A DNA stretch of 64,000 bases, taken from the NCBI GenBank assembly GCA_006937955.1, contig SSNP01000249.1:246927-310926 (forward strand), in the 5' to 3' direction. Shown piece after piece: positions 22,511 to 36,200 of this stretch. Positions within the stretch are counted from its first letter, which is position 1; every line of letters begins with the position of its first letter. This DNA comes from Pachypanchax playfairii (Eukaryota > Chordata > Actinopteri > Cyprinodontiformes > Aplocheilidae). The notes beneath the pieces were generated by a model. It searched no databases. It worked only from the letters and a program-made list of their open reading frames with translations, and was not told the origin of the DNA. The position numbers and the translations under genes are program-made.

Positions 22511-25500
22511 CTGAATTTTGCATTTGAAATATGTCTCCATGACAGTGTAGCTGAGCATAATGTAATATATCCAGGGACTATAAATTATCCCAAACCCAGC
22601 AACGTTCTGGCATGTTCTTCTTCACGTCAGAAAATAGGACAGACTCAGAAAACTTAACCAAAGAGCGTCTTCATAAATGAATAAGTTCCTGGTCGCTAAA
22701 TATCCCGGTCTAATAGTTGTTAAACTTTATAAAAAGTATAAGCTTTTGGTTTTTACTGTTTTTGTTTTGTTTAGGATTTTTGTTTTGCTTCACAATATTT
22801 TGATCTTCTTTGCAGACCCGTACCTTTACCTGCACCTTTTTAAGTCTCTGTGGTCTTCTTAAAAAAGAGTTTCACGCTTCAAAACTACCTTTTGGAGAAT
22901 TAAGCGAATGTGAAATGTGACAGAAGTTTTTGCCTCCCAAGACAAAATTCTGTTCTGCTGCAAACAGATTTATTTTTATCCATGTACACTGGCGTTCTAC
23001 ATTTTATATAATGTCATCTTTTAACAAGATGGGTCAATATAGATTTCTATGCTGCAATTTTATGGATACAGTCATTGCCAACCAGACCAGTAGAGAGAGA
23101 GATGGAGATGTGAGGAGGGAGAGCATGTCAGGTGTAATTGGTGTAAGTGAGGCATCCTGTTTCACTGATGTCATTCTTTGCAACTATTGTGTGCTCAAAG
23201 ATGTTGATGCATGTGAGCAAGGGTTTTACTTCCATCCTGCACATAATTGTTTCACAGAATCTTTTTTTGCTTCTCAACGCAAATATTAGTTGTGTTGCCG
23301 TCAGTTTCTCTGTTTTTTTTTTTTCCTTTTAAACAGTGTGGCAGTTATTGTTTTGTTATGCTTCATGCTGTTTACTTTTTACATCTGCTGTTGGAAAAAC
23401 GGTTTTATTCAAATGTGGTTTCACAGTAACGATTACCTGCTGCTGAATCTCCTGTGTGTTTGACAGAAAAACAGAAAGCCTGTATCTTTAAAGACCTCTG
23501 GATTGATCGTGTGTGTGTTTTTCTCACTTAACTCCTCCGGTCATTGACCTGGTAAACTTTCCAAGCAACCTGTGGCTCAGTTCTAGGTCAAGCTCAATCC
23601 AAATCCAATTTAGTGCTGAATATAGGCAGCCAGTTGACTACACCCAGGACCAGTGTGAGAGTTTATTTTTCAGATGATCAAAAAGAAAACACAAAAAACT
23701 CAAAGAAAAAAATACACTTCAAATGTTTTCATGACAAATCCTAAACAGATCTAAAGTATTAAATTATTGTATTATTGTCTGTATATGTCTGGCCACATGA
23801 GGGCAGCATTTACATTCTGTAGAAGTTGAGAAATCATTAAATATGGACTTATTCAGGAATAAGCTTCACAGTTAGGGTTAGGGTTAAAGCTGTGCATGAA
23901 TTTCAGAAAGTCTTCAAATGTGTTTTATTGAGCAACTGTTCTTTAACACTTCTACAACAATAAGTAAGAGTGAGCTCAGCCTTGAGTATCATGCAATAAA
24001 CCAAGTTTGCTCGGCCACAAATATGTTTAGCGATGCAACTGATGTGAGTAAATTATAATTAAAACATGAAAACTGGAGGTCATAAAATTAAATTGTTTTA
24101 ATTCAGTGTAAAAGTAAGTTTCTGCTAAAAAAAAGACAAAATGCAGACACTATTACAACAACTGGATGCTTTAGATTTTGTCTTTTTTGTGTTTAAACAG
24201 ACAAAAGAAAAATACTTATTTAAACTTGCAGTCAAAAATCACTTTATCTTTTACATTTTTTTAAAACTCCACATTAATGCATTAGTTTGCCCTCTGCTGG
24301 TCACTTGTGGTAACTGCATGTATATGTGGCGCGTGGGCTGAGCAGGTTCCTCCTTTCAAGTGTTGGTAATCATTAAGGGGGTGAGGGCGTTAGTTCATTC
24401 CTCTGTGACGTCATCTACCATTTCATCTCAGCGATTCCACTTTATGTCTGAGATAATCTGTTAAAAAGTTACTGTTCATGATCAAATTAATCCAATTTAA
24501 ATATGAAATATTTAAACATTTAAACATATTTGTATTGTTTGTTACAGATTGTTACAGAGTCCCACAACAGGTTCAAAGGTCAAGTAAAAATGATGCACTG
24601 GCATCAACTTATAGTTAACGACTGTGTAATTATATTCAAATGACATTCTTATGTCTCTTTTACATATAAATAAAACATTTCTCCTGGTAAAAGGATTTTC
24701 CTACTTTTAAAAATAAAATTAAAGATATCAGGTAAATACAGGGTTATACAGGTAAAAATTATATTTCAAGGTCTCAGTAAGTCAATTAGGAATCAGAAAA
24801 GTAAATTCTGAGATGCCAAAATTGTATCTGTTTTACATTAAAAATAGGTTTGAACATCCTAATATAAGATAAACTGGCTTGACCTCAGTTCAGCCACTTT
24901 GACCCATTTGTTTCCTAATATAGCTCAATCATATACTGATGAAAACAGTATCTGATTTCTCAGTCTTGATAACACAATCAGTAGCATGTGGGTATGAAAG
25001 TGATGCAACCATCCAGCAGTGATGTCAACGTTTTTCCCTCCCCTTCATCACCTGTTTAACACAACTGAAATAGCTCAGGCAAAATCAGCCGGCTGACCTT
25101 CGCACGTCATTGTGTCTGTTTTTAGCAGCCTTCACCGCAAACATCGGCCCACTTGGCCTCAGAAGTCCTTGTCTTTCTCTTTGCTGCTGCCCACTTCGCC
25201 CACGCTCTCCCCTGGATGGAGGAACATGGCCACAGCCTCTCCACTCGCCTCCACTCTTCCCTCACCCACTGACCCACTGGCGGAAAGCGTGGGGGCCATC
25301 TGTGGTGGAGATGCTACTTTTAGTCTTTCAGGCTGCTATTTTCTCTTCAATCTTTTTTTTTAACAAGGCACAGGGCTTACTTACGCAATACTTGTCTCAG
25401 TATCTAGTTCCCTTTTATTGCTTCACAGATTTTGTTTACACAACAGTGCACTCGGGCCATGGCTGCACACCAATACAGGAAGAATAACTGTCAGATTTAG

Positions 25501-28500
25501 ACATGAAAAGCTTTTCCTTTCACCAGAAGAATCTGTCTTTTCACTCAGAAATTTTACTTCTATCAAAAAGGGAAAAAAAATATGTTAAAGTTCAGTCAAA
25601 TGCATCAGTCCAGGAATAAGTTATTCAATCATGAAGCTCCAGGTGTTTGTTGCTTTTTTTACTGTTCAGATGATCAATAATGAAGTCCGAATAATGTCAA
25701 TAGGCTGTTCTATTTACCCATCAAAATCATACGTCTCTTTGTTATTAATTAAATCATGTAGTGGGAATATTCTGTAAAATCACGGGAAAAAAGATTTACA
25801 ACAAAAATTATTTTAGTATGAACAGTATGGACATGTTTTGTCCTCGTAGCTGCCTGGTTTAAATTCTCACAGATAAATATTTTTTCTATAAACAGTTTCT
25901 TTTTATAACCAGGCTGTAACAACTTTTGACCAAATATGCTAAAAACGGAGTCTATAAAACAGGAAATGTTGTTGTAAGTCACAATGGAAACCAAATCATT
26001 ACAAGCTGTGAGATGTTGGTATGCAGGGGTGATGGAAAGTGCACAGTGGGATCATAAAAGGACATGAGGTCATGATTTCTTTTCTTTTTTTGGATTCTAG
26101 ATAATATTTCTGATGACTATTAAGGAAAATAGAGAAAAATGATCCATGTTGTGGGTCAAACAGCTGATGTTTCTAAAGATAGTTACACATCAGTCTGGTT
26201 CCCTAAATAATTGTTATTTTTAACAAATGACATCACTTCTTAGTCTGAAAATAAACCTGAAACTATTAAAACTGAAGTTGTTGGTCACTTCTAATTAAAA
26301 CCAAACGCACAGTGAGACGCCTTGAAGGCTTGTTTCCATATTTAGGAATATACTGTATATATATTATATAGAATAATTTCCAGACAGTTTAAACAACAAC
26401 ATGCTGGCCTTCGAAAACATTGTATTTATTTCCATTTGAGTGTAATTCATGTTTATTCATGTGGAATACAACAAGATGGAAATTCCTTTTCTGGAAACTC
26501 AACTTGAATGAGATTTGATGCAGATTCACGTCATGTGAGTGGCTTTCACACAAAACACCTTACAAAACTCAACCTAATGGGGCAAATACTGAAGTTTTCC
26601 ACCCCATAGTTCCATTCCAACAACCACCAAAAACAATTGGGTGGTCTTCAACAGAGGAATGAAGACGGTGCAGGTAAGTAAAACTAGATGACCTACAAGA
26701 ACCAGCTTATTTTTTGTGTTTTGACTCTGGATCATCAAATTATGGACAAGCTTGAGATACCTACTTCCTAAATATTTGGAAACTACAAAGCTTTGACTGT
26801 TTAAAAAACAAGTTATACATCCGGTCTATTCAAAGAATAAAAGAAAGGGTGTGAGTAAAAATGAGATCCCACTTGCACAAATTAGTTTCACCTTTTTTAC
26901 TTGATTGTAATTTGTATCCCACTGTGAAGCACTTGGTAATCAATATTTAAAGAGAGCCCAAACAAGAAAGGTTATTATTACTGCTTTAATAGTTTAGGAG
27001 TTGTTTTTGAGCTTTGGGGAACAAAAGAGGGCAGCAGAGAGTTTCAGTGCAGACTTTGAGCTGCTCATTATTATCCTTACCAGACAGGAAAGAGAACTGA
27101 TATAATGAGAGCGGAGGGAGTGCAGCATGCTGAGGTGGCGCTCGTCACCAACCTGGTATGAAAGCACTGCACTTAGATGACGGATGAAGCCGGACCGGCC
27201 GTGGCCACGATGAACAAAGGCAGGGGGCCTCGGGGTGCTACTTCCTCTCTTTCCCCTCTCTTGGCAGTGGCATAATTGCTGAGGTTGCCTAGCGACCGGA
27301 AGCATGGAAACAGAAGGTGTCACTTGTTACATCAGAGCTGCATTTAGCCAAATTGTAAAATAGCCATCAATAGATCATGAGGGGGGTTGAGTTACTAAAG
27401 ATAAGCAGAAGAAGGCAGCAGGAGAGGGATGGAGCAGAAACTAGACAGAGGTTATAATGAGGACCATCGATTCATGTTCATCAGGAAACTGATGTATTTA
27501 TAAAAATATACAACTGAAGATGGGACAACAAAAAACAACGTTTTATTGCTTCAGTTATCATATTTTAAATCTATGATGAGCACAAATAAAAGAAAATAGT
27601 GATAATTTTGCACCAAAGTTCAAATGAACAATTCTAATATTCTGTGTAACTAAAGGAAACTAAAAGATTGGTGAATTATTTTGTTTATTTAGTTTGTGAG
27701 TCTGTATTTGGATCTTACATTAATGTAAATGGGACATAAGCTGTCTTTAAATAACAAAATAAAATGAACTAAAATAAAAACTGAAACTTTCAGACGAGTG
27801 CAAATCAAAATCCTGCCTGATAAACTAAGTGGTTTAAATAATGCCTTCCTTAAAGTTAGAAAACTTTACATTTGATAAGAAATTACATCCAGAGATAAGA
27901 GAACAGACTGACTCTGTTTTTTAGTCCTCGTTTTGTATTTTACCACATTTTTAGCAGAATGTGATTTCAGGTTAAATTTGACTTTAAATAACATGACAAA
28001 CCAATAAAACCAGTAGAATCAGTTGAGTCTCTAATTTAAAAGATCCACATTTTACATATTTTATTTAGCTTTTTGCAACTACAGTTGACAAAAAAAAAAA
28101 CTTCTATTGGTTTTGTTTTGCCCCCAAACAGATGACTTGATGTTTAAGTATTTGCTACATTTTTGTTGTAAATATTCTAAAAAGAAGAATATTTATTCTC
28201 TAATTCATTCCAAACTATAAGTCATTTAAGTTCATCTTTATTTCGTCCTCTCTTCCTTTTGATATTTGTTTTCTGCCTGCTTCCTGTTCTCATCTCCACA
28301 TTATTAACATCTTTCCTCACTCATGCACGTCTCCTTCATACCCTCCTTCCTCCCTTTAAAAACACCCTGCAGTCTGAACTATCATTCACTGTCTCTTTTC
28401 CTGTCTCCCCATTCATCCCCATTATCTGCTCTTCTGTATGTACCACCGTCTCCTTCTCTCAGGCTTTCACTCCCTTTTTGTTGGAAAGCCTTCCCCCTGC

Positions 28501-28960
28501 CTCCCCTCCCCGTTCCCGTCCATAAAAACCTCCATCTCTGCTGCGTACACAGCGGATGGCGGCGGCCCACTCAGTCCTCTCGGGGAGCAGAAGGTTTGTC
28601 CACTCCCACTCAGGCTTTGCGTCATGGAACACAGAGAAATAGAGACAGAGGAGTGAGAACAGATGGGAGGAGGACACACTGGCTGCCTGTTTTATAACAT
28701 TACTCCTGACAACACAGTGGTCATCACTCTGTAAGGTAGCAGGTTATGGTGGACTCATCAAGCACACTCATAAATAGGAGTCGGAAGAATATGGACCACT
28801 CCACATTTGGAGTCAAAAAGAAGCTCGACAATGTCCTTCAGGATGAGACCCATGTCCACATAGAGCTTTTCATTTTATGCCCTTCTTTCTTTTATCAAGT
28901 CAAACACACTTGGGGTCATTTTACTTTATCCTTTGACACATTTTAAAAGTTTCTTCATCT
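22511..28960. other. Intergenic, no gene seen
   Basis: About 6.4 kb, mostly AT-rich and unremarkable. Noted within: a short interstitial telomere-like TTAGGG tract at 23872-23886; a perfect CRE palindrome TGACGTCA at 24406-24413 in a less AT-rich island; and GC-richer, non-repetitive islands at about 25100-25330 and 27000-27330. None has an open frame with convincing splice sites. Confidence 0.5.
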
Positions 28961-29480
28961 TTTCCTATCAGCTGCTCTCTTCAGGAGTTGCCACAGTAAG
29001 TCGTCTCCATCTGTCCTCTGCATCTTCTTCTCTCACACCAACCAACCTCATGTCCTCCTTCACTACATCCATATGTCTCCTCTTTGGTCTTCCTCTAGAC
29101 GTCCTGCTTGGCAGTTTCCACCTCAGCATCCTTCTCCCAATAAACCCACTGTCCCTCCTCTGGACATGTCCAAACCATCTCAGTCTGGTCTCCGCAACAT
29201 GTTCATTTCTGCTCCCTCTAGCTGTGTCTCCTGTCCCTTCCTCAGTGTCTCCAAACCAGACAACATGGCTGCTCTCATCACTGTCTTGTCCACCTTTTCT
29301 TTCATTCTTGCTGAGACTCTTTTGTCCCACATCACGCCTGACACTTTCCTCCACCCGTTCCAACCTGCTTGTACATGTCTCTTCACCTGGACTGTTGACT
29401 CTAAGTACTTGAAATCCTCCACCATCTTTATCTCTGCTCCCTGTAGCCTCACTGTTCCTCTTGTGTCTCTCATTCACACA
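28960..29480 (-). mobile_element. Decayed LINE 3' fragment (RTE-like C-terminus)
   Basis: On the minus strand, overlapping frames read EDFKYLESTVQ and, further along, TRLRWFGHVQRRDSGFIGRR followed by RGRPKRRHMDVVKEDMRLVG and REEDAEDRWR. This is the familiar C-terminal end of a widespread non-LTR retrotransposon, RTE-like as far as I can judge. Frames are broken, and only the 3' end remains, as expected for 5'-truncated LINE insertions. Confidence 0.8.
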
Positions 29481-30177
29481 TACGTACGTGCCATGATTAG
29501 CTGAAACACTTTATTATTCCTAAAATGTTTGTAGAGTTGTTACAGTCATTCTGAACACAAAAAAAAGGTGATCTGAAATTGTGGTTTTAAATAAAAAACT
29601 GAATGAATTTGATTAGATTATTACAAAACTTTGAATCATAGATAAGAACTAGAACGTTTATAAGATAAATACTTAACAAACAACACTGCTGAGATGAAAA
29701 CCATAAAGTGTAAGTGAAGTATTTTGATTAAAGAAAATGAAACAATCTCTCGCCCAAACACAAAAATAATAACATGATAGCTTTTAAAGAAAATACAGAC
29801 TGATATTAACCTTTTTTAAGTAAAATATCATGTTTCATGGTGTTTCTGCCCTCTATGCAGTTCTAGTTAGTTGATCAGCATTAAGTCTTTCTATTAAAAA
29901 TAGTCTTGGTGGATGTTTGATGTCTAAACCAAGATCTCATCAGAATAAGGAAAATGAACCGACAACCAACCTTCCAGATGGAGGGTGATCACTTTACCTG
30001 TTGAGTCATAACAACATACAATTAGGTTTTATTTTGAAGGTGAAGAAAAGGGCCAAAATATTGTTCAGAGGAAGAAAGTGACAACTTATATTTAGACAAA
30101 CAAAAGCAACATAGCAGGTAGTTAAAAACAGAAATCTTTCTGAAAACCTGCAATAAAGTGAAAAACAGACTAACAGA

Positions 30178-30260
<83 letters not shown>
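30178..30260. repeat. (GAT)n trinucleotide microsatellite
   Basis: About 27 uninterrupted GAT units. The minus strand reads through it as polyisoleucine, which is an artefact and not a protein. Confidence 0.97.
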
Positions 30261-30261
<1 letters not shown>

Positions 30262-31189
30262 TGAGGAGGAGGAGCTCAGGATTATATAGTTCTTTTTACT
30301 CATGTTCTTTGCAAATCTCATGAGCTTCATGGAAAAAGAAAACAGGTTTGAATAAATACACAGAATGTCATGAAATTGATTCATGACATTAAAATTAATT
30401 TCAGTCACATTCAACATTCATACACAGGACAGCAACAGCACAGTGACCAGGATGGAACCGGATTCAAACCGACAACCCTCTGATTATTGGATACCATGCA
30501 GCTGCAAAGGATGGGACTGAAATTTCTCCTTTGCTATCTTAAAGAGTGATGCTGCTGAACAAGATGATGAAGGAAACTTTTTTCATTGCTCCATTTTCAT
30601 GTAACTGAAAACAGGGTGAGAAGATGACGTAAAACAACAAAAACTCATTACAGCAGGACCTTTGGTGCTCAGAAAAAAGGTTAAAATTATTATTAATGGT
30701 TCCAACCCTTCCAGGTAATTTGAAGTGCTTCATAAAGATTTAATTAACTCTAAATAAGGTGGATAATTTTCATGACTTTTGCCTTTTCTAATTGAATTTT
30801 CTTTTTATTCAAACACACTATTTAGACCTTAAACCCACCATCACAGAAATACTTCCTATGTGGAAATCCAATCTGAGGACTTGATTATCTTGAGATTGAT
30901 GTAACCATAGCAACCTGATGAGCATCAGTGTGTGACATCATAAATGACTCAATTGCTTTCATTTACGCAAGTGGAGAGACAATTCAGACCGATCTGCTGT
31001 TTGTTTTTGCCTTCATGGGCTTTTGTTGATGACTTTAAACAGGCATTGAACAAGATGCCAGAGATGCTGGCTGAAAAATGATGGCAATAAATAAATTAGC
31101 TGCACTTTATAAATGACGCATGGGATGCCACTAATACATCTTGTGCTCTGTGAATTTACAAAAATACAAAGCAAAAAATTTGATTTCCA

Positions 31190-32670
31190 GATCCAGGAAA
31201 ACAAAAGATTCGATTTTGGAGTGCAGCCAAATCTGGGTCAGACTGGAAACACTGGATGTTCTTCTTTATGCTACTGGACAGATGGATAAAGATATCCAGA
31301 CACAGACAGGTAGTTTCATGAGCTCCAGAGACAGTCAACACGACCACAGAGTGTGATGTGATTGTGTAGCATTTTCTGGAATAGAGACTGGATTAGAGAC
31401 TGGACGTGGCACACTAACAGCGTCCCCGATGGGTTTTAGCTCTTTCAATGCTTCCGTGCAAGTAAATATGTAGATGGAAAACTGTTTATAAAAAAAGATT
31501 TTAAAGTCTAAAAATAAATGACCTTAAAAGATCTACATTTTGAAAGAAATCCCTCCACTTTGCACAGAAGATGGAAGATATATCGTTTTGATTTTAACGT
31601 CAGTCAGAAAACTTTGAATTTGTCTCAGATCATAAAATATGAGAATGTCATAAATGCGCCAAAATGCCCGTTCTAAATTCTGTGAATGAAAGACTCGTGG
31701 TTGTTGCCAACAGAGGGTGCTGATTTGTCTCCATGAAGCCCTCAGAGTTTGACTCAACTGCTTTGTTTTCTCTGACAAGTCAAACATTTTTCTCCTGTGT
31801 TTTTATTTCACAGCAGGGACTCAGATAATAGTGACTTCATACGTCTGCAGGCTTGTGACTCACAGTGAGGTGAGTTGAATCCATTACAACATTCTGCTGT
31901 ACAGTGTGTCATCATGGCTGTCTGTGGTGCTGATTCTGGGACCACCGGGTCACTTGTTACTCCTCATAGATCTGCTGACACACCAACCTTTGCTCTACTG
32001 GGCTTTTACACAAGCAGTATAATTAAGCCTGTGTGGATTGTTGTGTATCAGGATTTCAATCTATTGAAAGCAGCATATCTGCAGTTGTGTGTTTTGATCT
32101 CCCAGAATTCAGACTCTCACACATTGTTCTGTGTTTCAGTACCTTTTGGGACCAACATAAGTATTTAAAATTTGTATATTTTATGTGTTTGTTCTCATGA
32201 TATCCTATCCTGCGTGGTGAAGATGTACGTCACAATGTTTGCTCCAAAATGTAGTAATGTACTCAGATACCCAACAAACCCAGACAAAACAGCAGATCTG
32301 GAGATGGAGCAGAGAGGTGAGTCAACATGAATCTCAAGGCAGTAATTTGGTTCTTAGTTGATGGTGATATGATGGTGATACAGTGTGTGTTACTTTCTTG
32401 CAGGTTTAGTGAGGACTGAGGGGAATGATGATGTAGAGCAGAGCAGGTGAATCCAGGAAGGCCGGCAGGTGAGAAGTGGAGAGCAGGCTGGTAACAGAGA
32501 TGAATAGAAGAATCTTTATAAGAACTTCATCTAGTAGTTTTAAAAAACAGGAACAGAGCATAGAAGGATTTTTCCTCACAGGTAAGTTTCAAGGTTTCTT
32601 TTTTCACAGATTTACAGGAAGCACTGCAGAGGAACACTGACGATAACAACGAGAGAGACTGACACATGTG
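31190..32670 (+). other. Possible small spliced gene or its remnant (weak)
   Basis: Several plus-strand segments are bounded by good AG/GT signals: 31193-31308, 31814-31869, 32267-32316, 32404-32446 and 32610-32670. The last three join in phase to TNPDKTADLEMEQRGLVRTE, then GNDDVEQSRFTGSTAEEH and a stop, an acidic tail-like end. The first two also join in phase, giving GTQIIVTSYVC across the second. The link between 31869 and 32267 is missing. I recognise no family, and chance splice-like signals are common, so this is a candidate only. Confidence 0.18.
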
Positions 32671-33193
32671 GTAAGCAGCTTTTTGAGAATTAACTATATA
32701 AAAACATTTACAGATTACTCAAAGAATATTTGGCAATGAATCAGCGTTTGCACAACAATGCAGCGGCATCGTACAGCGAAAGATGCCCAGCATAACAAAC
32801 AATTAGATTGAAGAGAATACATTGCAGGTGTGACTGCTGGCCCCGCCCAAGGATGGGAACAGCAGCTCAGAGAACCAGCCTCTAGACTCACCTGCAGAGG
32901 ATAAAAACAAAGGAAGAAGAATGAGGATGGGGAGAGAGAAGTAAATGGCAATATGAAAAATATATAGATAGAAAGCAAAGACCTGACACCCCCAGAGCCC
33001 CAATAGCTGCCTCCAACCACACAAGATGTTTCTCTGGATGGTTCTTATAAGATGATGAGGTTGGGGTCCAAACTGAGTGATCGGAGAATCCAGGATCTCT
33101 CCATTGCAGATCCAACAGCTGACATCAAGGATGCAACTGATGGCAGATCCAGACTGATCCTCATTAATGAAGGGGATTTGGCCAGAGGGTACA

Positions 33194-33282
33194 TCAGGGG
33201 AATAAACAATCAATTTGTTTATATATGTGTAAGTGTGTGTGTCTGTGGGAAGAAAGTATAAATTGATTGTTTACTCCCCTGA
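33194..33282. repeat. Hairpin with 23-bp arms and a 43-nt loop
   Basis: The arm at 33194-33216 (begins TCAGGGGAATAAAC) and its inverted copy at 33260-33282 (ends GTTTACTCCCCTGA) match at 22 of 23 positions. The loop contains a short TG-rich tract. It may be a tiny MITE or another recent inverted duplication; a structured RNA is possible but unsupported. Confidence 0.85.
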
Positions 33283-36200
33283 TAATCAGTCTTTTAGATA
33301 TAATCTACTTGTGTTGCTTATTTCTTCTAATATGTAATAATCATGCACCCTGATTCTACATGAGATGAACAACACAGTCCTCTCTTCTGGAAGCCTCGAT
33401 CAGCTACTATAGATCTGACAGGAAAGGTTCAGATGAGACGTAGAGAGAAGATTAAAAAAAGACTTCATGAGATCACCTCTTGTTATTCAATACTTTCTTT
33501 TTTATATAATAGTTGGTGGGACATTGTGCTGACGCAGGCTGGGGAGTTGTGAACCAGTGTATGATGTTGTGCCTCTAAATCTGTGTATGAGTCATCGCAT
33601 CACCTACTGCGATTGGGTTGGTAGGTCAAATGAATAGCAAACACTTGTTTTGACAGCAAGTTGCAGCTTGTTTTGTTTGGGCTCTCAAGCTGTGGGAGTG
33701 CAACATGAAATTATTAGTAATAAGCAGTCAGTACTGGATTTAATCACTTCATCAACCTGTTCTTTTGATGATGACTGAAGTTGAAAACATTTGACTGAAA
33801 AAGTGCGTCACTGAGTGTCAGATATACGACGTTAAATTGTAAAAGAGTCAGTTGTGGCGACAAAACCACAGTCAACACTACTGTTACTCTCAGGTGTGGG
33901 AAGGTTCATTTAAGGTATTCACGAGTCGGCAGTGTCTTTTTTACTTTAAGTCAGAGTGGACTTATTTTGGGAAATCAGGAAGACTTTCTGACCAGGAGGT
34001 GATCAAAACAGGGAAACAAGAAGAGCAGAGTTTATACTGACGTTAAAAAAATTAAAATCTCAAAGTTTACAGAAGTTCAAACGAACATTTAGTTTCTACA
34101 AGGGGTCACGTTCACATCAGATGATCATTTTTTTCTGCAGATCCCGTGTTTTATCACAGTCTGCTGATGATGCAAAACATTTTGTCAAACTCTTTTGAAA
34201 CTGATCATGTGATGTAAAGCTCCTTTTGACCTGCTTGAATCAAACCCTGACCCTATGATTTGCATGTAGGGGAAAAGTTTAATGTGGATGATTAAACCTG
34301 AGCACCGAAGGGGGTGAAAAGGTCTCTCGTAGTTGTGTTGTCTGTTATTATTATTATTATTAGCCACATTAGAATTTTAGAGCAAATTAATCAACATGTC
34401 TAAATAACTACAGGTGAGATTAAGATGTAACATTTTAACGTGTAAACTGACTTTCTTTAAAAGTAAAAATGATTTTAAATCAAATTCAAAATTGCTTTGA
34501 AATGTGTCAATCTTGGTAATTGTTTCTTTTTAATTTAATTTTTGTGTCTTTATAATTAATAATAAAATCTCTAAAGTTGTGTGATACTGTACAGATTACC
34601 TGTTACCTTAATGTGCCATTTTAGATTAGAGCCTCAACCAAAGTGTCATTAAAATAAAGGGGAGGAAGCTGATGCTCAGTGGTTTCCAAATGAAAAGGAT
34701 GTGAAAGAGAGTGATGAGCATCCGTGATATGAAGTGGGAGACAGAAAGAGGAGCGAACGTCCGGAGTGGAGAGTGCTGAGTGGGAGGGGTGGTGGAGGAG
34801 GCGGAGGAGAGTCGAAGCTGGAGCTTGTGGTCTCAGCCTCCTTCTCAGAATTATCCCTCAGTGACGCAAGCTCCTCCACACACATCCTGACAGCTGCTCC
34901 TTGCCTGGTTACAGTGCTGCTCGGCCCGTCCAATAACATTCATGTTCATTTCCGCTTAAATATGTACCCCCCACCCCACTGGGTTCACCAATACAGCTGC
35001 ATTCAGCCTCATTTGTACCTGCTCTCTCATTACTTCTGGTTTCTTTCTAATCGACACACGTGTGGGACCAAGGTGTCGCTGAATCTTCCTTTTTCATGAA
35101 GATGAGCTGCAAAGACAAAAACCCACCTTGTTTTCTCTTTCTGTCTGAGAACAGAAAACTCTGGATACTTAGAGAGAAACTAAAAAGCTCTCTGTGATTG
35201 GAAAGACATGCTTCCCTCTCTTTTTTTAATAGTTTTTTTTTTAGTCTTTTTGCATTTGGACTAATTCTTTCTTTAAGGAATACTCTGTTAGATAAATGCA
35301 GAGCTGAATACCATAGCCAGAAAATGAAACGACAAAAAGACTGAAAAAAGTACAGACTCACAAAAACTGAATGTATTTTCCTCCATAATTTATAACTTTT
35401 AATGATAAAACAAAAATAAATAAACAAAACTTTTGCATGTAAGAATATTTTTCTAGCAGACATACTCATCGACCTTCCTTTTCTCTGAAAACAGCTTTGA
35501 TTCTTACTAAAGTTGTTTTTTATTCGCTGGAAACACTTCAAGAGAGAGAAAATGTGTAGAAAAAGATGATAATGAATTTTAAAAAGCAAGTTGTAGAGTT
35601 TAGGATGGAAGGGTTTCCAGGAAGTGTGGGCAATTATGAGAAATTTACAACCTTCAAAACTTCCAATTTAAAAAACTAATATTAACAAAATACCAATAAA
35701 AAGGTTCTGGCTGTTCGTTCTTACTCTGGAACTCTTATGGCAGCATCTGAACCATTTGATTCAACTATCAAGTGATTTTTTTTTTCTTTTTTGACATATA
35801 TAAAAAAATATATTCAAGCAAAAATGGTGTAATGTTATTGAACCAATTGTTACTGGGATTTAGCAGCCTTGTTACGTGATGCACAACCTGGTTGTTCTTG
35901 ATTTGATGAAGTGATAACTTTTGTCTAGATGTGATTCATAAACCCAGAAGCAGAACTTGTCAGATCTCATGCCCAGAAGAACTTGTTGCTTTGAACAGCT
36001 CTATGTGGTTCATTGTTCAGGATATCTTTACACCAGCCTGCATGGGTTCTAGGTCCTGCTGTACCGGCTCAGCGCCGTCGTAATGCTTCAGTTGAGACAT
36101 AGAAGTTTCTGATGTTACCAATCATTGATTTTCATGATGTGTCAGATCCTAAAAACTTCAGTTATGCTGAAGAGTTTGTCAGTTTTCTGTCTTCATATAG

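Noticed and set aside
23872..23886. Telomeric TTAGGG units
   Set aside because: Only about 2.5 units; too short to indicate a chromosome end or fusion.
27270..27300. GTTGCCTAGCGACC resembling an RFX X-box
   Set aside because: The second half-site departs from the consensus at several positions and there is no ciliary gene nearby.
28259..28697. Overlapping Ser/Pro/Leu-rich frames on both strands
   Set aside because: Pyrimidine-rich composition keeps several frames open at once; no splice support or family match.
30022..30417. 131-codon minus-strand frame with a polyisoleucine core
   Set aside because: It is the (GAT)n microsatellite read as ATC codons; flanks show no splice sites or homology.
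34676..35099. Frames with poly-Gly (plus) or poly-Pro (minus)
   Set aside because: Product of a GGTGGA-type tract; no start context, splice sites or homology.
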